Source: Scolanthus callimorphus (Eukaryota; Cnidaria; Anthozoa; Actiniaria; Edwardsiidae). From it: 64,000 nt of DNA. Below, piece after piece: positions 53,890-64,000 of this stretch. Made by a program: the position numbers and the translations under genes. Where the stretch lies: positions 248,001 through 312,000 of the forward strand of contig CM066925.1 of NCBI GenBank assembly GCA_033964015.1, in the 5' to 3' direction. The stretch's first letter is position 1, and each line of letters begins with the position of its first letter. The notes below the pieces were generated by a model. The model was not told the origin of the DNA and made no database searches. It saw only the letters and a list, made by a program, of their open reading frames with translations.

Positions 53890-56800
53890 TCAGCATTGTA
53901 GCGTAGGACTATAGGAGTATACAGAGTATACAAGGTATATGGGCGATGATACAGTACTGTAAGTTGGTGTAATAGTATGAGTATAGGATTGTAGGAGTAT
54001 GGGAGTGTAGGAGTATAGGAGTATGGGAGTGTAGGAGTATGGGAGTGTAGGATTGTAGGAGTATGGGAGTATGGGAGTATGGGAGTGTAGGAGTATGGGA
54101 GTGTAGGAGTATGGGAGTTTAGGAATATAGGAGTATGGGAGTGTAGGAGTATGGGAGTGTAGCAGTATGGGAGTGTAGGAGTATGGGAGTATAGGAGTGT
54201 AGGAGTATGGGAGTGTGGGAGTGTAGGAGTATGGGAGTATAGGAGTATGGGAGTGTAGGAGTATAGGAGTATGGGAGTGTATGAGTGTAGGAGTGTAGGA
54301 GTATGGGAGTGTAGGAGTATGGGAGTGTAGGAGTATGGGAGTGTAGGAGTATGGGAGTATAGGAGTGTAGGAGTATGGGAGTATAGGAGTGTAGGAGTAT
54401 GGGAGTATAGGAGTGTAGGAGTATGGAGTATGGGAGTGTAGCAGTATGGGAGTGTAGGAGTATAGGAGTATAGGAGTATGGGAGTGTAGGAGTGTAGGAG
54501 TGTAGGAGTGTGGGAGTATGGGAGTATGGGAGTATGGGAGTGTAGGAGTATGGGAGTGTAGGAGTATGGGAGTGTAGGAGTATGGGAGTGTAGGAGTATA
54601 GGAGTGTAGGAGTATGGGAGTGTAGGAGTATGGGAGTATAGGAGTATAGGAGTATGGGAGTATGGGAGTGTAGGAGTGTGGGACTATGGGAGTATGGGAG
54701 TGTAGGAGTGTAGGAGTATGGGAGTGTAGGAGTGTAGGAGTATGGGAGTGTAGGAGTATGGGTGTATAGGAGTGTAGGAGTGTAGGAGTATGGGAGTGTA
54801 GGAGTATGGGTGTATAGGAGTATGGGAGTGTAGGAGTATAGGAGAGTAGGAGTATGGGAGTATGGGAGTGTAGGAGTATGGGAGTGTAGGAGTATGGGAG
54901 TGTAGGAGTATGGGAGTGTAGGAGTATGGGAGTGTAGGAGTATGGGAGTGTAGGAGTGTAGGAGTATGGGAGTATGGGAGTGTAGGAGTATGGGAGTGTA
55001 GGAGTATGGGTGTGTAGGAGTGTACGAGTATGGGAGTATAGGAGTATGGGTGTATAGGAGTATGGGAGTGTAGGAGTATAGGAGTGTAGGAGTATGGGAG
55101 TGTAGGAGTATGGGAGTGTAGGAGTGTAGGAGTGTAGGAGTATGGGAGTGTAGGAGTATGGGAGTGTAGGAGTATGGGAGTGTAGGAGTGTAGGAGTATG
55201 GGAGTATGGGAGTGTAGGAGTATGGGAGTGTAGGAGTATGGGAGTGTAGGAGTATGGGAGTGTAGGAGTATGGGAGTATAGGAGTATAGGAGTATAGAAG
55301 TATGGGAGTGTAGGAGTATAGGAGTGTAGGAGTATGGGAGTGTAGGAGTATGGGAGTGTAGGAGTATGGAGTGTGGGAGTATGGGAGTGTAGGAGTAGGG
55401 GAGTGTAGGAGTAGGGGAGTGTAGGAGTATGGGAGTAGGGGAGTGTAGGAGAAGTGGAGTATGGGAGTGTAGGAGTATGGGAGTGTAGGAGTATGGGAGT
55501 GTAGGAGTATGGGAGTGTAGGAGTATGGGAGTGTAGGAGTATGAGAGTGTAGGAGTATGGGAGTAGGGGAGTGTAGGAGTAGTGGAGTATGGGAGTGTAG
55601 GAGTATGGGAGTATAGGAGTGTAGGAGTATGGGAGTGTAGGAGTATGGGAGTGTAGGAGTATAGGAGTATAGGAGTATGGGAGTGTAGGAGTGTGGGAGT
55701 ATGAGAGTATGGGAGTATGGGAGTGTAGGAGTATGGGAGTGTAGGAGTATGGGAGTGTAGGAGTATGGGAGTGTAGGAGTATGGGAGTGTAGGAGTATAG
55801 GAGTGTAGGAGTATGGGAGTATGGGAGTGTAGGAGTATGGGAGTATAGGAGTAGGGAGTATGGGAGTGTAGGAGTGTGGAAGTATGGGAGTATGGGAGTG
55901 TAGGAGTATGGGAGTATGGGAGTGTAGGAGTGTAGGAGTATGGGAGTGTAGGAGCATGGGTGTATAGGAGTGTAGGAGTGTAGGAGTATGGGAGTGTAGG
56001 AGTATGGGTGTATAGGAGTATGGGAGTGTAGGAGTGTAGGAGTATGGGAGTATGGGAGTGTAGGAGTATGGGAGTGTAGGAGTATGGGAGTGTAGGAGTA
56101 TGGGAGTATGGGAGTGTAGGAGTATGTGAGTATAGGAGTGTGGGAGTATGGGAGTGTAGGAGTATGGGAGTGTAGGAGTATAGGAGTGTAGGAGTATGGG
56201 AGTGTAGGAGTATGGGAGTGTAGGAGTATGGGAGTGTAGGAGTATAGGAGTATGGGAGTATAGGAGTGTAGGAGTATGGGAGTGTAGGAGTATGGGAGTG
56301 TAGGAGTATAGGAGTGTAGGAGTATGGGAGTGTAGGAGTATGGGAGTGTAGGAGTGTAGGAGTATGGGAGTGTAGGAGTATGGGAGTGTAGGAGTATGGG
56401 TGTATAGGAGTATGGGAGTGTAGGAGTGCAGGAGTATGGGAGTGTAGGAGTATGGGAGTGTAGGAGTATGGGAGTGTAGGAGTATGGGAGTGTAGGAGTA
56501 TGGGAGTATAGGAGTATAGGAGTATGGGAGTGTAGGAGTATAGGAGTGTAGGAGTATGGGAATGTAGGAGTATGGGAGTATGGGAGTATGGGAGTGTAGG
56601 AGTATGGGAGTGTAGGAGTATGGGAGTGTAGGAGTATGGGAGTGTAGGAGTATGGGGGTGTAGGAGTATGGGAGTAGGGAGTGTAGGAGTAGTGGAGTAT
56701 GGGAGTGTAGGAGTGTAGGAGTATGGGAGTGTAGGAGTATGGGAGTGTAGGAGTATAGGAGTGTAGGAGTATGGGAGTGTAGGAGTATGGGAGTGTAGGA

Positions 56801-57107
56801 GTATGGGAGTGTAGGAGTGTAGGAGTATGGGAGTGTAGGAGTATGGGAGTGTAGGAGTGTAGGAGTATAGGAGTATAGGAGTGTAGGAGTATGGGAGTGT
56901 AGGAGTATGGGAGTGTAGGAGTATGGGAGTCTAGGAGTATGGGAGTGTAGGAGTATGGGGGTGTAGGAGTATGGGAGTAGTGGAGTATGGGAGTGTAGGA
57001 GTATGGGAGTGTAGGAGTATGGGAGTATAGGAGTATGGGAGTGTAGGAGTATGGGAGTGTAGGAGTATGGGAGTATAGGAGTATGGGAGTGTAGGAGTAT
57101 GGGAGTA
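53890..57107 (+). repeat. 3.2 kb octamer minisatellite, GGAGTRTR
   Basis: The array is built of octamers GGAGTATG, GGAGTGTA and GGAGTATA, mostly as the 16-mer GGAGTATGGGAGTGTA. One-base losses are rare, which leaves a 612-residue minus frame (YTPILLHSHTPT repeats) that is an artefact. A looser, seed-like stretch of the same motif begins at about 53688. One DNA strand is rich in GGG and GGAG runs. Confidence 0.95.
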
Positions 57108-57248
57108 TTTGTTTTGCCTGGGTATCGTATCAGACTGCTCAGCGTCTACTACTAACAGACTTAATTTACAGCTTTCCTATTTCGCGGAATTCGTGTGTCC
57201 TGTTTGCTAACGTCTCTGTCCAAGTTCAGAAGCCCCCGCCGGCATATT

Positions 57249-57629
57249 TTTGGTCGGGGATGATCGTAGGAAATTTTCAGTTTCACCCCTAAAAGATACC
57301 AAACATGGCGTGGCTCAAATAATTTGTTACCCAAACGCCATAACAGATTCCCTAAAAGATGAGGCCTTGTGTGCCAAGTAGGCGCGAAGGAGACAGGGAC
57401 CAGGTAAAAGATACCCATCATGAAATTTTCGTTGTTTGACTAAAAAGCTGCCTTCTATAATGTATCGTCTTCTCATCGAGTAATCACAGTTTTTTAATCA
57501 CACCATCGTGAGAGAAGACAATTTGGACACATATTTCGGCCCTAAAAGATACCAATCTCCCTAAAATTTATTGAAGATCACGATAACCCCTAAATGAGAC
57601 CAAACCCCCGACGATCATCCCCGACCAAA
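57249..57629. mobile_element. 381-bp MITE with TTTGGTCGGGGATGATCG ends
   Basis: TTTGGTCGGGGATGATCGT and its near complement (CGACGATCATCCCCGACCAA) bound it. Inner CCCTAAAAGATACCAA motifs recur. It stands between the two opposed minisatellite arrays. No duplication is visible. Confidence 0.65.
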
Positions 57630-57717
57630 TGGGAGTCCCCCCCCCCCCTTCCCAGGAGAAAAGCATGTTGTATTGCAATTGTATATTATATATCCCCATA
57701 AATATTCCCATACTCTC

Positions 57718-58100
57718 ATACGTATACTTCTATACTCCTACACTCCCATACTCCTATACTCCCATACTCCTACGCTCCTACACTCCCATACTCCTATACT
57801 CCTATACTCCCATACTCCTACACTCCCATACTCCTACACTCCTATACTCCCATACTCCTACACTCCCATACTCCTACACTCCTACACTCCCATACTCCTA
57901 CACTCACATACTCCCATACTCCTATACTCCCATACTCCTACACTCCCATACTCCTACACTCCCATACTCCTACACTCCCATACTCCTATACTCCCATACT
58001 CCTATACTCCTACACTCCCATACTCCTATACTCCTACACTCCCATACTCCTACACTCCCATACTCCTACACTCCCATACTCCTACGCTCCCATACTCCTA
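57718..58100 (-). repeat. Inverted octamer minisatellite
   Basis: The same octamer unit as 53890-57107 but in the opposite orientation (ACTCCCATACTCCTAC on the plus strand), about 0.38 kb. It ends exactly where an LTR begins. The frames of 158 and 179 residues in it are artefacts. Confidence 0.95.
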
Positions 58101-58254
58101 TGTAGTGGCCCGCTTGGGTCCCAATACTAGAAAGACACTCAGCGAAGACTATATATACGTGTGTACTCATAGATACTCGTTTAATTCTGAATCACCATCT
58201 GCTCTATGTTAATTATAATAATCACGTGGTCTTAAAGGTCATGTGATCTCTACA
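58101..58254 (-). repeat. LTR (154 bp) of the adjacent Gypsy-type element
   Basis: On the minus strand it begins TGTAGAGATCACATGACC and ends GGGCCACTACA. It is preceded on that strand by a polypurine tract, GAAAGGGGAGGAA (58255-58268). It is thus the 3' LTR of the pol remnant to its right. No matching LTR is found on the other side. Confidence 0.75.
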
Positions 58255-58514
58255 TTCCTCCCCTTTCAGTTAATCATAAAAATATGTACATAACCTTGAT
58301 TCTGTAGGAATGAGAAAATCAAATAATATTTACATTAATGATTGCTAACAGTAACTAAATGGTTCAGTCTCTTTCTGCAATACTCATGCAAAGTATCTTG
58401 CTTTCAATTGTTCTCTGAGTCTATAGTGCAATATCCATATTTAGCTTGTTTGAAAGTCTTTCAGTGATCTCTCGAACACTGATACATGTCTCCTTCCAGA
58501 TCTTCGTGGTGCGA

Positions 58515-61264
58515 TTACTTCTGGTCTTGCGTCTCCTGTGTTCGGGTTTTCGTTGGTTTGATCTGTTGGTGGTTTTGCATTGAAGGTTGGTGGTATCTGT
58601 ACTTGTATGTGTTCTCCTCCTCTTCAGTTTCTTCCACTCTTTCTCTTGTCTTTAGTGCCTTGACTTTAGATGCATCTCTGCATATAGTCTTGCCATCACT
58701 GAGCCTCCTTGCATAGATTGTTGATCCTTTTACATGTGTAGTTACATAGATATGTGGCTCGTATGGTGTCTGTGCTTTTGTTTTTCTGTCTCTTTTTATG
58801 ATCACAGCTTGTCCTACCACGATTTCATGTTCCTTTGCTCGATGCCTTTTGTCGTGGTATTCCTTGATCTTAGCCTTGTAGCTTGAATCGTTCCTTCTAG
58901 TCTCTGTATCTTTGGGATGGATTTCTGGATTGAATTGTTCAAGTCTGGTCCTAATTTCTCTGTTCATCATCAGTGTATAGGGTGTTTCCTTTGTCGCTGG
59001 GTGAGGTGTGTCTCTGTATGCTTGTAGCATGTCATAGATTGCCTCTTGAATGTTCATCTTTTCCTTGCGAGGGTTTTATTGATGAGCTTGTTAAATCCCT
59101 CTAATTGGCCTTGTGCTTTTGGATGTCTTGGTGTAATTGGTTTATGTCGAAATCCCATTTCTGCAGCAAAGTTGTCAAATTCGTGAGAGTTAAAGGGTGG
59201 GCCATTGTCAGTCTGTACTTCTCTCGGTACTCCGTATGTTGCAAATACTCGTTTCAACTTTCTTCTGACTGGTGTGATAGCTGTGGATGTCACAAATTCT
59301 ACTTCCGGGTATCTTGAATATTGGTCTGTGGTTACCATAGCATATTGTCCATTTGGAAATGGTCCACAAAAGTCAACTTCCACTGACTCCCATGGTCGGT
59401 CTGGTAGTTTGGTCATTTTAGCCGTTTCTGTGTGGTAAGTATTTGTTGCTACTTGACAGCTAAAGCAAGTGCTAACTATGTTGTCAATCCGTATATTCAT
59501 TCCTGGGAACCAGTATTTCTTCCTGATCATTTCTTTTGTCTTTGACTTTCCTAGGTGCCCTTGTGTATGTGCAATAGAATAATCTTGTCTCTTAGTTTCT
59601 CTGGTGGTACAATCTTGTCAAGTCTGAGTACTAAGCCTTCTGCTACATACAGTTCTCCTCGTATGTCATAGTACGGCTTGAGATCTGGATCCTTGAGATC
59701 CCAGTTCCCAGTCTCCAAAGCTTCTTTCAACTTGCACAGTTCTCTATCATCCTCTGTTGCTTGTTGTATGGTATCCATGACAGCTGCGTGGTCGGCCCTG
59801 ATGGTCGCCTTGATGTACTTCTCATGTTTCGTGCTTTCCGTCTCAGGTAGTGGATGCCTTGATAGGTAGTCCGTCATGTTGGATTTCCCTGCAATGTGAA
59901 TAGCCGTGTAGTCGAGGTTCTGCATCTTCATTACTATCCGCTCGATTCTCGGTGGTAGCTTAGCGGTAGGGTTGTTTAGTAGTGGTAACAGTGGCTTGTG
60001 ATCTGTCGCCAATTGAACTAAAAGTGTGGTGCTCCAAGCAGATACATACTGAGTCTGGTTGTTGTAAATTCTGCTGCTAAGGCTTCACGTTCAATCTGCG
60101 AATAGCGTTTCTCCGTATCTGTCAGTGTTCGGCTAACAAAGTGTACGGGTTGAAAGCCATGTTCCGTTCTCTGAAATAGACCGCCTCCGAGTCCAGTCGG
60201 ACTTCCATCGCAGATCACTAGTGTATCTCGGTCAGGTTTGTATGGAATGAGAACTGGTGCTGTGGTGATTGCTGTCCTCAAGTCCTCAAAGGCACACTGC
60301 TGTTCGTCGTTCCACTCAAACTGTGCATCCTTGTGGGTGAGTTTCCTCAGCGGTTCGCTTCGGCTGGAAAAATTCTGTATATATCTCGAAAGGTATGCCA
60401 GCATTTGAAGAAATGAAATTAACGCTTCCCTCGTTTGTGGTGGGTTACAATTTCGTACCGCCTTTACTTTCTCTGGGCTCGGTTTTAATCCTTCCGCCGT
60501 GAATAGGTGTCCGTGGAATTCGATTTCACTTTTACCGAATTCACACTTCTCTCTCCTTAAAGTAAGGTTGTGCTGCTCAAGCCTTTGCAGTAAAGTGTCG
60601 AGATTTTTGTTGTGATCCTCCATGTCGATTCCTCCGACCATGATATCGTCTCGGTTGTTTAGTACTTTGGTATTCCGGAAAGTATCTTGCTCATTTCTGT
60701 ATCAAATAGATCTTGGCTGTTAACCCCTCCGAACGCTAATCTCGTGTATCTGTAGTATCCCCACGGGCTCGAAAAAGTCATGAGTTTTCTCGATTCCTCG
60801 TCCAGGACAAACTGATGATAGCCATGGTTCATGTCTAGTTTACTAAACACCGTGCAGTCTTTGAACGTCGCGATAAAGTCTTCCGTAATCGGTGCTTGGA
60901 TCTGCCTTGTTCGTTCCATAGATTTGTTCAGTACGCGTAAGTCCAAGCTTACTCGAATGTCGTCTGGTTTCTTGGGCTTTGGTTGAACTACGAGAGGTGA
61001 GCACCATGTAATTTAGTCGTGTTCGGGAACTTGTCCCATTATCCCTTTGTTGACAAATTCGTCCATCCGTTTCTTTAGTGGATCCATAAGGTGATATGGG
61101 ACTCTCCGTGGTTTCTGAGCTACCGGTTGCGCATTTTCTTTCGTCGGTAAATGTATCTCGATGTCGTTCCCGTCGCGTTTTGCTCTGCCAATTCCGTCAA
61201 ATAATTTGCTATGCCTCTTGATAGTCTCATCCAAGTCTTTGCTTCCGGTCAGTACTTTGTACAC
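58515..61264 (-). pseudogene. Gypsy-type LTR retrotransposon pol (RT, RNase H, integrase), broken
   Basis: Minus strand, in order. RT: PRRVPYHLMDPLKKRMDEFV, then DLRVLNKSMER, FSKLDMNHGYHQFVLDEESR, FGGVNSQDLF and RDDIMVGG. RNase H: VICDGSPTGLGGGLFQ, then YSQIEREALA, ATDHKPLLPLL and YLSRHPLPE. Integrase: CFSCQVATN, then VDFCGPFPNG (first Asp), QTDNGPPFNSHEF (second Asp), GQLEGFNKLIN (Glu), followed by a polar C-terminal region. Breaks: an in-frame TAA after PEHD near 61013, and frameshifts near 60655, 60010, 59570 and 59058. Protease and Gag are missing, so the copy is 5'-truncated near 61290. Described only; inactive. Confidence 0.9.
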
Positions 61265-61289
61265 ATTCTTGGTTACGTCACGATTCGGT

Positions 61290-61887
61290 TCCTTTCATGA
61301 GGAGCTCTAGGTCGCTCGTATGACGTCACATTTAATGAGCATATCTTTCATTGAGATCTGTCAACAACACACTAAGCGGGAAGTACGAATCAGCAGAGGT
61401 GTTGCCTACTACCCCGCATCTGTCAGTAAAAGCCGGGATAGGATGGCAGAATCTATGAATTTGCATATTTCGATCAGTAAATAAATGGCGGGATAGTGGC
61501 GGCAGTTCTCTAGTCCACGAGGTTCACTCCAATGTTACTACCGACACTACGTACAACAGGCGGTATTAGCTCGTGTAAAACATTTCATTGTAACAATGTG
61601 TGGTACGGTAAGGTTGCTATTCCCAAGTAAGTATTCCAGTGATGAAGAAATACGACTTCTCGATTGTTATATGGTGTTTTATTAACAACGATGAAGGAGT
61701 CCTACGATAGTACAAACAACGAGAAATACAATCAAGTTCTAGATCACATATGAGTTAGATAAAGCAAATGATAACATAGTAATACGACTTACAAGAATCG
61801 AGTGAATAGCGAGTGTTCCAATGTCGATAAATCGGTTCGCTGTCCCAAAACAAGATGGCCGACTCCTTTCTGAGCCGGTCAGCGGTC
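61290..61887. other. Region between the two Gypsy-type elements, possible LTR
   Basis: On the minus strand, sequence after the upstream polyprotein stop contains TAATAAAACACC near 61685, a candidate poly(A) signal. A TGTTTTGGGAC...CCACACA unit (about 61851-61596) would fit an LTR by its TG/CA ends. I cannot confirm it because no second copy is in the window. The remainder (61290-61595) is unassigned. Confidence 0.3.
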
Positions 61888-64000
61888 CTAACTACTGAGC
61901 CCTTTGACCAGGTTGGCCAGCGGTAAACTCTTCATCCCCCCAGTCCGAGAAGCAATATCAAGGGGTTGCTTCACGGACTCAAGGTTCCAGCCACTTGCCC
62001 GTTTCAGGCTCAAAGCGTTTGGGTGGTCGCCGTACGCGTTGTGGCCGCGTGGGCTGCTGCTCTGGGGTGGCGCTCTCAGTGGGGGTATCGCCATGTGTTC
62101 CGTACGCTTCTTCACCTGGCGGGGGTTCTGCATTGTGAGGCGAGGCATCTGAGGCTGGGTCATCAGGTGCAGTGCTGCTTGGAATGGGCGTGTCAGCTGG
62201 GCGGTCCAATGAACTGGTGGGAGACGCGAGGGTGCAGCTGGCGGCGTTTGGATTGACGGGGTGGCTGCTGTATAAGCACGTAAGAAGCGGCGATTGCGCA
62301 GAGTAAGCCGTCCTGATCCATCCACTTTGATTTGATACTGATCGTGACCAGGGGACTCGACGACCACTCCAGATCTATCCCACTTGTTAGGTGTGGACCT
62401 CGTTGATTCTGGAGGAAGACGTGTTCCCCTAGTGCCAGGGGGCGGAGTGGGCGTGAGTGAGCTTTCAGTGACTCTGCTGTTCTCGATATCCGGGTACGAG
62501 AGCGTCTTCTTTGGCGGCCCAGGCCGTGCGCCAAAGGGGGCGGATATGCGGGTTGGTGAATTTCTCTAGTCGGTTTACGAAAGTTAGGGAATCCCTGAGG
62601 GGGCGACCAAAGATAATCTGTGCCGGCGAAAGATTGCAATCAGGGTCGGGTGTGTTGCGTAACTGCAAGATGGCGCGTAGGAAGCGATCTTGATCCAGGC
62701 TGCCGGTTGGGCCAGTGTTGGACGCCAGGAGGCGTTTCGCGGTTTTGACTGCAACTTCCGCCCTCCCGTTCGACTGGGGGAAAGCGACGGAGGACAGTCG
62801 GTGTTTGACGCCCCATAGTCGTAGGAAATTCTCTGTGTGGCCTGCGATAAATTCTGGGCCTCCGTCGCTTGCAAGTTCTTCCGGTACGCCGAAGGTTGCG
62901 AAGAATGTTCGGAGATGGCGAACTAGGCCAGAAGAGCCGCAAAGGTCGGTCCCCGAGGTAGAGCTTAGTATCTCAACCCAGCCAGAAAGGCGGTCTCCGA
63001 CGACTAGGTAGTGACGGCCTCCATGGTCAAAGAAATCCGCGAATACGGCTTCGAATGGGGTGGATGGCGGTGGGGATGGAAGAGGGGGCGTGGCGGCGTT
63101 GGACGGGGCGTTCCTGTTGCAGTCGGCGCATCCTTCTCGGGTGTCGCGGATGTCTTTTGACATACCCGGCCAATAGACGATGGCACGGGCGCGCTGCTCC
63201 ATTGCAGACGTACCTTGGTGCGCCGCATGGAGGTGTTGGAGGATTCTGCGGCGGAGCGAGGGGGGACCACGACGCGGTCTTGGTATAGCAGGACACCGTC
63301 TTGAGCATAGGTGGATTCACAAGCGGGTGAAATGCTCGCGAGTAAGGGGTCGGTAGCATCGATGCTGCCTCCCTGCTCAATCAGACTGAGGAGGTGGCGG
63401 AGAGGTGTATCTGCTGCCGTCTCTTGCGCGAGGGACCATGAGATGGTTCCAAGCTCTTGAGCTTCGGTTCGGATGGAGGCCATTAGTGCTGACTCTGTGA
63501 GGTCTGCGAGACTAGACGATCCGAGGGGTATGCTGGTCGATGAGCCGGGGGAGGGGTGTCTCGAGGTTGCATCGGCGGCATGATTGCTCTTGCCGGGTAG
63601 GTGCACGATGTCAAAGCGCCATGGTAGCGTACGCTGCTTGAGTCGGAATAGGCGTGAATTCGTGATCTCGTCGAGTGTGCGGTCGCCAAAGATCTTCACT
63701 AGCGGTTTGTGGTCGGTTACAACGACTAGGTTGTTGCATCCTTGAGTGAAGTACCTCGTTTGCTCGAGGCCCCAAGCGACGGCCAGTGCCTCGCCTTCAT
63801 TGCTGCGTAGCGCTGTTCCGCGGAGGAAAGGAATCGTGAGCCAGCTAAAGTAATCCTCCAGCCCCCCGTACAGCAATCGGGCACGCCAGAGGGGCAGCTG
63901 CAGTGTTGCTGGAGCAGGAAGTAGCCAATTCCACGTCTGGACCAGTCAGGGCGGAGGCAGGTACGCCTCTGGATGTCGAAGATCTCCACGCCCTCACGAA
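61888..64000 (-). pseudogene. Second Gypsy-type pol (RNase H, integrase), runs off the window
   Basis: Minus strand from 64000. RNase H: ALRSNEGEALAVAWGLEQTR, VVTDHKPLVKIFGDRT, then DIVHLPGKSNHAADATSRHP. Integrase zinc finger: LQHLHAAHQG and CADCNRN (HHCC, near 63120-63240). Core: FADFFDHGG (Asp), ASDGGPEFIA (Asp), NGRAEVAVKTAKRL (Glu). C-terminus: a GPY/F-like module (VVVESPGHDQYQIKVDGSGR) and a proline-rich tail ending LANLVKGLSS. The catalytic triad is intact in 63202-62465. Frameshifts near 63250 and 62370-62465 show it is not a single ORF here. Base composition is more G-C rich than its neighbours, so it may be a more recent arrival. Confidence 0.88.

Noticed and set aside
54119..55957. 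612-residue minus-strand frame of YTPILLHSHTPT repeats
   Set aside because: It is only the translation of the octamer minisatellite; no complexity, no independent start or context. The same applies to the frames at 57629-58212.

Overview
The window looks like animal nuclear DNA, most likely from a cnidarian and probably an anthozoan or stony coral. The reasons are spliced host exons, L1-like and CR1-like LINEs, Gypsy elements, a tRNA-derived SINE, a SWIM-domain gene of a type common in cnidarian repeats, and very many short DNA transposons and foldback elements. The taxon is inferred from repeat style and recalled families, not from a search. Almost all of the window is transposable-element DNA. 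The only host gene I can support is a plus-strand SMNDC1/SPF30-like splicing factor, of which four internal exons are visible between 8848 and 19310. A roughly 9.6 kb intron packed with insertions separates exons 2 and 3.

Layout. 1-4150: minus-strand L1-like LINE (ORF1 and ORF2, both broken) interrupted by a TTAA-flanked DNA element. 4205-6920: plus-strand CR1/L2-like LINE with a (TTTA)n tract. 7551-8520: copy A of a recurrent family with GCGGAGCTCC ends. 8848-19310: SMNDC1 exons, with a 4.3 kb element carrying a 9-bp target duplication (11731-15998), a LINE fragment and several MITEs in the introns. 20430-22731: small non-autonomous LTR retrotransposon with a foldback inside. 22785-24639: copy B, with eleven 128-bp tandem units full of CRE-like palindromes. 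24941-26420: minus-strand SWIM-domain gene split by a SINE. 27086-32520: copy C, the longest gene-bearing candidate, with a zinc-ribbon ORF and a PC4-like ORF facing each other. 32644-35999: three-level nest of transposons. 36157-37115: foldback. 37613-38410: decayed Tc1-like transposase. 38440-51450: two interlocking large inverted repeats, including copy D. 53890-58100: an octamer minisatellite and its inverted counterpart. 58101-61264 and 61888-64000: two minus-strand Gypsy-type elements, both decayed.

Two points stand out. First, the GCGGAGCTCC family has subterminal inverted repeats, a GC-rich 5' hairpin, a 3' hairpin about ten bases from the end and internal tandem arrays, and both hairpins show compensatory changes between copies. 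This recalls Helentron/HINE rolling-circle elements. One member spans genes for a PC4-like single-strand DNA-binding protein and a CxxC zinc-ribbon protein, so a rolling-circle-like element with its own ssDNA-binding accessory is possible. Second, the 42-51 kb inverted repeat acts as a natural control: one arm preserves the empty sites of insertions found in the other, fixing the target duplications (TA and TTAA) directly.
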